Shown: positions 1-5,085 of the stretch, piece by piece | Layout of the letters: each line of letters starts with the position of its first letter | Numbering within the stretch: position 1 is the first letter of the stretch | Source of the DNA: DASPLH01 sp035627675 | GTDB lineage: Bacteria; Acidobacteriota; Terriglobia; Terriglobales; Acidobacteriaceae | NCBI GenBank assembly: GCA_035627675.1 | Contig: DASPLH010000017.1 | Location: forward strand, 1-5,085 | DNA: 5,085 bases | Direction: 5' to 3' | The notes under the pieces: model-generated | Told to the model about the DNA's origin: nothing | Databases searched by the model: none | What the model saw: the letters and a program-made list of their open reading frames with translations, nothing else | Made by a program: the position numbers and the translations under genes

Positions 1-2451
1 GCCGATCCCTTCGTGCTGAAGTGGAATGGCGAGTATTACCTCTACACCAGCGGCGACCCCATCACGGTGTATCGCTCCGAAGACCTCGTCACCTGGCGGT
101 ACGCGGGCGCAGTGCTTTCGGCGTCTACGACTGCGACGGCCTGGAACCAGGCAGAGATCTGGGCTCCGGAAGTCGTGTATCGCAACGGCCTCTTCCACCT
201 GTACTACACGGCGACGCTGAAGTCGGACGACTGGCGGGTGAGCGAGATGGGCCGGCGGGTCGGCGTTGCCGTTGGCAAAACGCCGTTAGGGCCGTTCGTG
301 GACTCCGGAAAGCCGGTCAGTGCCGGCTGGGCCATCGACGGGCACGTCTTTCGCGACCCCGAGACGGGCAGGGAATTCCTCTTCTACTCGTATCTTTACG
401 AGCCTCGACTGCCCGGCGCGGGCATTGTCGCGGACCCGCTCGTGGCGTGGAACATGGCCGCGGGCGCTCCGGCGAACGTAACGAGAGGAAGCGAAGCTTG
501 GGAGGACAAGGATGGCGATCCCGGGAACGGCAGCCTTCGCTATACGAACGAAGCGCCGACAGTGCTGAAGCGGAACGGCAAGTACTACATGATGTACAGT
601 GGCGGCTCGTGGGACCTGCCCACCTACGCGCTCTCTTACGCGAGCTCCGACAGCTCGCCGCAGGGCGGCCTCGCGGGGAAAGACTGGACAAAGGCCCCCG
701 CTCCCATTCTTCGAAGCACCCCGCTGGTGGATGCTCCCGGCCACAACGCAGTCACAAAGGCGCCGAACAACGTGGATGACATCAACATCTACCACGCGCG
801 CACCATTGCCTTCGTCGAGCCGTGGAACCGTATGCCCTTCGTGGATCGCCTGTACTGGAACCACGACCGCATGTTCACGCAGCCTCCATCTCTCGGGCGC
901 ATGACTCCGCCGGATCAACCGCTCTTCCGCGACAACTTCAATCGTGGGGACGGCGTCCTGGGCCAGAGCTGGGACAGCATTGGGGACTGGCGTATCACGG
1001 GAATGCAGGCGCGGCAGCAGGATCGCAAGAAGCCGGCGTCCGCGGTCGCCAAGACAGAGCCGCTGGTGTACTTCGTGGCGGAAGCGAACGTGCGACTGGC
1101 GGCGCCGCTCGCCGCGGCCACCTCGGCCGGAGTTCGCCTTCAGCTCTCCCCACGCGAAGGCATCGACGTGATGCTCACGGGCGACGGCTCCTTGCTGATC
1201 AAGGGACGGCTGGCGGACGCCAGCGTACCGGAAATAAGACGCAAGCTGCCCGACGCATTCGATCCCTCCGTTTATCACCAATTGCTCGTGACGCGGAATG
1301 CCGATCGCATCAGCGTTGCCGTCGATGAGGTCAACCATTTTCAAGGCGAGTTCAAGTTAGGCCAGACCCCGTCGCGGATCGCGCTGGTGACGCAGGGGGC
1401 CGCCGCGGAATTCGATGGCGTCGCAGTCACCGCCTACTACGAAGACGCCTTCGAGCAGCCCGAGTTTGCGTGGGAGACGCCCTCCGGAACCTGGCTTACG
1501 GAACAGGGTGCCATGCATCAGGTCGCCGCGGTCAAGCAGCCTGCGATTGCGCTCAAGGGCACTCATGCAGAGCACTACGAGTTCTCGGCCAGCGTGCTGT
1601 GGCGAGACGGCGATTCGCTCGACTCAAAGGCCGGCATCGTCGCAGCAGCGACCGAATCCGGCGAGTTGGTGCTGGCCGGCTACGACAAGAACCTTTGGCC
1701 CTTCGCTCGCTTCTGGGTGCAGCGCCTGACCGGAGACAAAGTGGTGGAGTCCTATGCGGCCCGGCTTCCGCGAGGGTTCCAATATGACGAGTACCACACC
1801 ATCCGCAGCGTGAAGCACGGAAGCGCCTTCACCTTCTATCTCGATGGGGTGGAGATCGCGACCGCGCGCTTCCGCGTCGGCGCGGCGCGTCCTGGCGTAT
1901 TCACCTCCGGAGCACGCGCGGGTTTCGACGACGCACGCTTCAAGCGTCTCGGCACGGCGCCCAACCTGCTGCTCGACGGCAGCTTTGAATCCGAGCAGTG
2001 GGATGGCGGCCAACCGATTATCGGGAATGCGTGGACGCTCTCAGGCGATGCGCGCGCGAACTTCTGTTGCGCGCACACGGGCTTGCGGCGGCTGGCCTTC
2101 AGGTCAAAAGGCGGCGCCGCACAACAGACCATTACCGGTCTTGCGCCAGGCTCGTACCTGCTGTTCGGATCTACGACCGGGTCGGCGGGTGCGGAGCTTT
2201 CCGTCACCACCGCTGCGGGAGCATTGTCTTCCAAACAGCTGATTCAGACGGCGGAGCAGTGGAGAGAATTCCGCTTCGGGTTCGAAGTGCCCGCCGGGGC
2301 TGAAAGCGTGCAGATTACGTTATCGACGCCGGCTTTGGGCGAGAAAATAGTTGCGGTTGATGACCTCTACCTCGTCAACGCCGGCCAAGCCGGCAGTGTG
2401 AACAAGGTACACGACACGGGCCTCCAGTCTAAGCCGATCGAAGAAAGGTAG
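1..2451 (+). CDS. Glycoside hydrolase family 43 enzyme with two jelly-roll modules and a C-terminal CBM-like module (5' partial)
   Basis: The frame is open from base 1 to the TAG at 2449-2451 (816 codons); the start and any signal peptide lie upstream. Counting the first codon as 1, the catalytic five-blade propeller spans about 1-300. Seen: D2 in ADPF (expected catalytic base), WAPEV at about 54-58, D113 in AIDGHVFRD (pKa-modulating Asp), E184 in NEAPTV (general acid), and GHN at 247-249 followed by YHAR near 264-267. This order is the GH43 signature; the family includes arabinanases, arabinofuranosidases and beta-xylosidases, and I cannot choose a substrate. Two similar concanavalin-like beta-sandwich modules follow (about 309-479 and 480-651), then a CBM-like jelly roll (about 655-794) opening NLLLDGSFES and ending VDDLYLV, which holds an adjacent Cys pair. 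A short polar tail ends the protein. No membrane anchor or sorting signal is seen at the C-terminus. Secretion is inferred from the architecture. The ROK kinase gene follows 105 bases downstream on the same strand. Confidence 0.9.
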   Translation, partial: ADPFVLKWNGEYYLYTSGDPITVYRSEDLVTWRYAGAVLSASTTATAWNQAEIWAPEVVYRNGLFHLYYTATLKSDDWRVSEMGRRVGVAVGKTPLGPFVDSGKPVSAGWAIDGHVFRDPETGREFLFYSYLYEPRLPGAGIVADPLVAWNMAAGAPANVTRGSEAWEDKDGDPGNGSLRYTNEAPTVLKRNGKYYMMYSGGSWDLPTYALSYASSDSSPQGGLAGKDWTKAPAPILRSTPLVDAPGHNAVTKAPNNVDDINIYHARTIAFVEPWNRMPFVDRLYWNHDRMFTQPPSLGRMTPPDQPLFRDNFNRGDGVLGQSWDSIGDWRITGMQARQQDRKKPASAVAKTEPLVYFVAEANVRLAAPLAAATSAGVRLQLSPREGIDVMLTGDGSLLIKGRLADASVPEIRRKLPDAFDPSVYHQLLVTRNADRISVAVDEVNHFQGEFKLGQTPSRIALVTQGAAAEFDGVAVTAYYEDAFEQPEFAWETPSGTWLTEQGAMHQVAAVKQPAIALKGTHAEHYEFSASVLWRDGDSLDSKAGIVAAATESGELVLAGYDKNLWPFARFWVQRLTGDKVVESYAARLPRGFQYDEYHTIRSVKHGSAFTFYLDGVEIATARFRVGAARPGVFTSGARAGFDDARFKRLGTAPNLLLDGSFESEQWDGGQPIIGNAWTLSGDARANFCCAHTGLRRLAFRSKGGAAQQTITGLAPGSYLLFGSTTGSAGAELSVTTAAGALSSKQLIQTAEQWREFRFGFEVPAGAESVQITLSTPALGEKIVAVDDLYLVNAGQAGSVNKVHDTGLQSKPIEER
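925..1953 (+). other. Tandem pair of related jelly-roll modules inside the GH43 gene
   Basis: Two consecutive stretches of about 170 residues (bases about 925-1437 and 1438-1953) share a layout. Each opens with an acidic/aromatic strand (FRDNF versus YEDAF), then a Trp-rich segment (SWDSIGDW versus AWETPSGTW), then a Gln-containing strand. Each has a late segment in which YH is followed by a strand and an Asp-Glu or Asp-Gly turn, and ends with a Phe-Asp-Gly/Asp strand (EFDGVAV versus GFDDARF). The resemblance is to LamG/DUF1080-type concanavalin-like folds, which often bind carbohydrate or pack on the catalytic domain. The similarity is remote and seen only at the protein level; no DNA repeat is evident. 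Module borders are estimates. Confidence 0.45.
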
Positions 2452-2454
2452 ATC

Positions 2455-2497
2455 GCACCGGGCATTTTCCTGCGGTGCCCGAACTGTGTACGGGCAC
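2455..2497 (+). promoter_or_regulatory. Overlapping, mutually exclusive inverted repeats between the GH43 and kinase genes
   Basis: GTGCCCG (2475-2481) can pair with CGGGCAC (2491-2497) as a perfect 7-bp stem with a 9-base loop. The same central segment can instead pair upstream: TGCCCG (2476-2481) with CGGGCA (2459-2464), or CGGTGC (2473-2478) with GCACCG (2455-2460). Only one stem can form at a time. No T-run follows either stem, so a standard intrinsic terminator is not supported. It could protect the 3' end of the GH43 message, attenuate read-through into the kinase, or be an operator. Function is not established. Confidence 0.35.
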
Positions 2498-2543
2498 TCG
2501 CTCGATGTATGGCGAGCATCTGGTTTCAACACCTCCCAGGTTC

Positions 2544-2550
2544 AGGAGAG
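2544..2550 (+). promoter_or_regulatory. Ribosome binding site of the ROK kinase
   Basis: AGGAGAG ends six bases before the ATG at 2557. This decides the start: an in-frame ATG at 2509 would add 16 residues that carry no family similarity, would place this site inside the coding region, and would lack a comparable site of its own. Confidence 0.8.
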
Positions 2551-2556
2551 CTTTCG

Positions 2557-3453
2557 ATGAACGTGGTTGTATTCGATGTCGGCGGAACTCACGTATCGGC
2601 CGGTTTGGTGCGCGATGGTTCGATGGAGTTGCAGGGCCGGTGCACCATGCCACTGGATGCGGACGCGAGCCGGGAAAAGATACTCGGGGCCTTCGCGGAG
2701 TTGGCTCTGGCGGTGCTCGGGAAGTGTCATGCCGGCGTTTCGCAACTTACCGGCTTGTCCTTCGCGATTCCCAATCCCTTCGACTATGAGGAGGGGACGA
2801 GCCTTATGCGGCACAAGTACGCGTCACTGTATGGCGTCAACGTGCGGCGCGAACTCGCCCTTCGGTTCGATATAGAGCCTCGCAGCGTCTGCTTTGTGAA
2901 CGATGCTTGCGCGTTCCTGATTGGCGAAGCCAGCAAGGGAGCCGCGGTGGGCGCCAAGCGCGCCGTCGGCATCACCCTGGGCACCGGCCTCGGCTCCGCT
3001 TTCATGGTGAATGGTCGAATCGTCACCGAAGGCGAGGGAGTTCCCAACGGGGGCTACATCTGGAACATCCCGCGGGAGGCATCCATTGTGGAGGATTTCA
3101 TCTCCACGCGTGGAATCCAGCGCCTGTACCGCGAGCGTGGCGGCGAAGATATCTCGGTCCTCGAGATTGCAACCAGGTCGAACGCAGAACCAAGAGCTTA
3201 CGAGGTGATGCAACAGTTCGGAGCCGTGCTCGGTACAGTCCTGAGCCAGGTCTGCGCGCCCTTCCGTCCTGACGTGATTGTGCTGGGAGGCGCGATTTCC
3301 CGTAGCGCCGGACTATTCCTTCCCGCTGCAATCGCCCAGATGTCCGGGATGGAGTCTCAACCGAAGGTTTCGGCGCTGTTCGAGGACGCGGCCCTGGTCG
3401 GCGCGGCCGTGTCGTGGTACGTGAGTCAACGGTGTCCCATCGCAGTCTCCTGA
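2557..3453 (+). CDS. ROK-family sugar kinase (glucokinase-like), lacking the zinc motif
   Basis: This 298-residue protein is of normal length for single-domain ROK kinases, cytoplasmic enzymes that transfer the ATP gamma-phosphate to a hexose or amino sugar. Seen: the phosphate-1 loop DVGGTH at 7-12; FVNDA at 113-117, where D116 is the expected catalytic base; the phosphate-2 loop GTGLGSAF at 142-149; and the adenosine-side VLGGAISRS at 242-250. E179 and S183 in VEDFIS match the conserved Glu/Ser after the zinc site. Absent: the ROK signature GEIGH and the CxCGxxGCxE cysteines. The equivalent stretch (about 161-178) reads GVPNGGYIWN and then IPREASIV, with no Cys or His. There is no N-terminal helix-turn-helix, so it is a kinase rather than a NagC/XylR-type repressor. 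It lies downstream of the GH43 gene in the same direction, which suggests sugar use. The substrate is unknown; glucose, fructose, N-acetylmannosamine or another sugar are all possible. Confidence 0.87.
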   Translation: MNVVVFDVGGTHVSAGLVRDGSMELQGRCTMPLDADASREKILGAFAELALAVLGKCHAGVSQLTGLSFAIPNPFDYEEGTSLMRHKYASLYGVNVRRELALRFDIEPRSVCFVNDACAFLIGEASKGAAVGAKRAVGITLGTGLGSAFMVNGRIVTEGEGVPNGGYIWNIPREASIVEDFISTRGIQRLYRERGGEDISVLEIATRSNAEPRAYEVMQQFGAVLGTVLSQVCAPFRPDVIVLGGAISRSAGLFLPAAIAQMSGMESQPKVSALFEDAALVGAAVSWYVSQRCPIAVS

Positions 3454-3580
3454 AGACGGAGAACAGAATGACTCAGAGGGGCAATAGCCGCTCACGGGTC
3501 GCCGCTTGCCGTCCCAGGCGGTAGCGCGTCCTTCGCCTGTACCACGTCGATTTGCGATCACCCCGGTGTTGTGGGTCCCC
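3454..3580. other. Convergent intergenic region
   Basis: These 127 bases separate the 3' ends of the kinase gene (plus) and the TPR/SMP-30 gene (minus). I see no gene and no stem followed by a T-run on either strand. The only foldable pieces are weak, such as ACCC (3560-3563) with GGGT (3573-3576). Termination here may be Rho-dependent or use a non-canonical signal. Confidence 0.5.
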
Positions 3581-4927
3581 CTACTGGAGTGCCTGCTTCA
3601 GGATCTTCACCTCGTTCAGTTGATCCATCGGAGCGATCGTCGCCCCGTTCAATTTCCTGAGCTGTGCGTTCGCTATGTAGTAGAACGTGCCGTCGTCTGT
3701 GATGGTCCCCGTCGTTGGTATTTCGAACAGCGGATTGCGTGACTCGAGGACTTCCTGCCGCAAGATCCGGTCCTGTGCCGGGTTCATGTAAAACCGCAAT
3801 ACACGCGCCGAACCTGTTCCGTTTTGCACGCCGATCAGGCTGTCTTTCCAAAGATAGAGTCCGTCGATCTCTACCGGCGCGGTGTCTGCAGAGTACGGCA
3901 GTTGAGAAACCTTCCTGTTCGCCAGGTCCACCACGGATATGCCCGCTGCCCAACTCGCCACGAATAGCCGCTTGCCGTCCGCGGCCAGTGCTATTCCGTT
4001 CGGGTATAGGAATGTGCCAGGCTGAATGAACACCTCAAGCTCATCATTGTCGTGCGGAATGCGCCAGACGGCTCCGGCCTCGCTATCGGTGAAATACAGG
4101 TCGCCGGCGGGCGTGAACGCCAGATCGTTGAACAGGTGCGGGCGCTGCTTTCCGTCCACCTCATACTTCCTGATGAGCTTCCTGGTACGCAGATCGTACT
4201 TGTGAATGGCAGCGCTGCCGCCTTGTCGCGGCGTCAGATAGCTTGCCACCCATAGGACTCGGCGCTCCGCATCGACCTTCATGCCCAACACCTGCATCAG
4301 GCCGTCCTGCCCGTCGGTGGTGAAGTCCCAGGCTCGGCCATCGTTTTCAATGGCGACGATCTTCCTCTTGTAGATGCTGCTCAGAAACAGAGTCTTGCTT
4401 ACCGGGTCCCACGCGATTCCTTCCGGAATCAAATCCTTCTCCTTCACGGTGAATGCCACGGAACTCTTGTTCACCGGAGGGTCGTTCAACGCGATCCGGC
4501 CGGCGACAGCTTTGAATTGAGGGTCGTCGCGCATCTTATCGAACACCGGAACAGCAGTCGGATCGCAGGCGAGCTTCTTATCGGCAACCCGGTTGAGCAT
4601 GGCGATTGCATTCTTTGTGTCACCGGCCGCTGCGTACGCCTGTGCCATATCGAACATCAGGGCCGCGTGGCCGGGTGCGATCTCCAGCGCCTTCTGAAAT
4701 GCGGCAATGGCAGCAGGAATGTCGTTTTTAAGAAACGCCTGGCCGGCCTGCATGTAGTAGCTTCCGAAGTCTCCGCCATAGAAGAGATCTCTCGAGCCAG
4801 CGGTCGTAGGCGCAGAGGCCGCCGCAGCATCGGAATCTGCGCGGTTCCCGCCGGGTGTCTCCGCCAGGGCAATCACAGAAATGCAAGTAATGAGCAGTAT
4901 TGCGCCAAGATTCTGCCGAACGTTCAC
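3581..4927 (-). CDS. Exported TPR protein with C-terminal SMP-30/gluconolactonase-like beta-propeller
   Basis: The protein has 448 residues starting at GTG (4927-4925) and ending in TAG. A signal peptide is visible: R4, a hydrophobic stretch about 7-22, and an ALA cleavage motif at 20-22, so it is predicted periplasmic or secreted. After a low-complexity Ala/Ser/Thr linker (about 30-45), two TPRs cover about 55-120 (AFQKALEIAPGH at 76-87; AQAYAAAGDTKNAIAML at 95-111), closed by DDPQF at 134-138. Residues about 155-445 form a propeller of the SMP-30/gluconolactonase type: PEGIAWD (168-174), FNDLAF (266-271), YPNGIAL (308-314) and DGLYL (355-359). E169, N267, N310 and D355 fall in the order of the four metal ligands of SMP-30-like lactonases, so catalysis on a lactone or similar ester is possible. 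Strictosidine-synthase-like non-lactonase propellers are an alternative. The TPRs suggest a protein partner. It converges on the kinase gene, so it is transcribed independently. Confidence 0.85.
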   Translation of the reverse strand: MNVRQNLGAILLITCISVIALAETPGGNRADSDAAAASAPTTAGSRDLFYGGDFGSYYMQAGQAFLKNDIPAAIAAFQKALEIAPGHAALMFDMAQAYAAAGDTKNAIAMLNRVADKKLACDPTAVPVFDKMRDDPQFKAVAGRIALNDPPVNKSSVAFTVKEKDLIPEGIAWDPVSKTLFLSSIYKRKIVAIENDGRAWDFTTDGQDGLMQVLGMKVDAERRVLWVASYLTPRQGGSAAIHKYDLRTRKLIRKYEVDGKQRPHLFNDLAFTPAGDLYFTDSEAGAVWRIPHDNDELEVFIQPGTFLYPNGIALAADGKRLFVASWAAGISVVDLANRKVSQLPYSADTAPVEIDGLYLWKDSLIGVQNGTGSARVLRFYMNPAQDRILRQEVLESRNPLFEIPTTGTITDDGTFYYIANAQLRKLNGATIAPMDQLNEVKILKQALQ

Positions 4928-4931
4928 TTGT

Positions 4932-4939
4932 CTCTCCTT
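4932..4939 (-). promoter_or_regulatory. Ribosome binding site that fixes the GTG start of the TPR/SMP-30 gene
   Basis: On the minus strand AAGGAGAG lies four bases before GTG (the AAGGAG core is six bases away). Starting there places Arg and a hydrophobic stretch right at the N-terminus, as a signal peptide requires. An in-frame ATG at 5059 would add 44 residues rich in Cys, Ser and His that bury the signal peptide, so it is not the start. Confidence 0.8.
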
Positions 4940-5036
4940 CGAATGAAAACAGGCACACCAATCCATATCAACAGACGCACAACTGCTCTCGACGTGAGCA
5001 CTGGACCGCGTGACTGAGAGATTCAGAGTGCACGTA

Positions 5037-5054
5037 TGGGATCTGCCGATCCCA
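5037..5054. promoter_or_regulatory. Perfect 7-bp inverted repeat upstream of the TPR/SMP-30 gene
   Basis: TGGGATC (5037-5043) and GATCCCA (5048-5054) are exact reverse complements around the four-base spacer TGCC. The site lies about 110 bases upstream of the GTG start, in the region expected to hold the promoter. No T-run follows on either strand, so an operator or RNA hairpin is more likely than a terminator. I could not identify a convincing -35/-10 pair in 4928-5085. Confidence 0.35.
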
Positions 5055-5075
5055 GCCACGCAAATTCAACGATTT

Positions 5076-5085
5076 GGGAGAAAAA
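5076..5085 (+). promoter_or_regulatory. Possible ribosome binding site of a divergent gene beyond the window
   Basis: GGGAG followed by AAAAA runs to the last base. Purine-rich GGGAG with an A-rich spacer is a typical pre-start context, so a plus-strand gene may begin just outside the window. No start codon is visible, so this is a guess from a short motif. Confidence 0.2.

Noticed and set aside
286..1344. Minus-strand open frame of 352 codons opposite the GH43 gene
   Set aside because: It is antisense to a clear GH43 catalytic domain, its translation is rich in Arg, Val and His with no recognisable motif, and long antisense frames are expected in GC-rich codon use.
2509..2556. N-terminal extension of the kinase from the ATG at 2509
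   Set aside because: The family similarity begins at the ATG at 2557, which has AGGAGAG six bases upstream. The extra 16 residues are not kinase-like.
3480..3580. Intrinsic terminator between the convergent genes
   Set aside because: Candidate stems are four or five base pairs with mismatches, and no T-run follows on either strand.
4883..4927. Lipoprotein reading of the exported protein, using Cys15
   Set aside because: The residue before the Cys is Thr and the hydrophobic core continues past it. The ALA motif at residues 20-22 is a better signal peptidase I site.
4928..4975. Minus-strand promoter TTGATA with TTTCAT 17 bases later
   Set aside because: The -10 match is only four of six, and transcription would start inside the ribosome binding site, leaving almost no leader.
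4928..5059. N-terminal extension of the TPR/SMP-30 protein from the ATG at 5059
   Set aside because: It would bury the signal peptide behind 44 residues of atypical composition, while the GTG at 4927 has a strong ribosome binding site.

Overview
The window is GC-rich (roughly 60% by eye), with dense coding and strong Shine-Dalgarno sites, so it is bacterial chromosome. A multi-module secreted-type glycosidase, a sugar kinase of the ROK family and an exported TPR/beta-propeller protein together suggest a polysaccharide-degrading soil or sediment bacterium. Acidobacteriota (Solibacter/Bryobacter-like) or a similar lineage would fit, but this is inference from style of gene content and not from a marker gene.

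Layout: (1) 1-2451, plus strand: a glycoside hydrolase family 43 gene whose 5' end lies outside the window. The window opens almost exactly at the catalytic-base aspartate. The catalytic domain is followed by two similar jelly-roll modules and a C-terminal carbohydrate-binding-like module. (2) 2452-2556: a 105-base gap with overlapping, mutually exclusive inverted repeats and the ribosome binding site of the next gene. (3) 2557-3453, plus strand: a ROK-family sugar kinase that lacks the usual zinc-binding cysteine motif. (4) 3454-3580: a short convergent intergenic region with no convincing terminator. (5) 3581-4927, minus strand: an exported protein with N-terminal TPRs and a C-terminal SMP-30/gluconolactonase-type propeller, starting at GTG. 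(6) 4928-5085: the upstream region of that gene, with a perfect 7-bp inverted repeat and, at the extreme edge, a possible ribosome binding site for a divergent gene.

Functional reading: the GH43 enzyme would release pentoses or other sugars from plant-type polysaccharide outside the cytoplasm, and the ROK kinase could phosphorylate an imported sugar. The two are co-oriented and may be co-transcribed, but no transporter or isomerase is visible. The convergent TPR/SMP-30 protein may hydrolyse a sugar lactone or similar ester, or be a non-enzymatic propeller; its link to the other two is only positional. I see no RNA genes, mobile elements, CRISPR arrays or clear phage genes. Nothing here amounts to a demonstrably new system; the most distinctive points are the zinc-motif-less kinase, the TPR/lactonase fusion and the duplicated module in the glycosidase.
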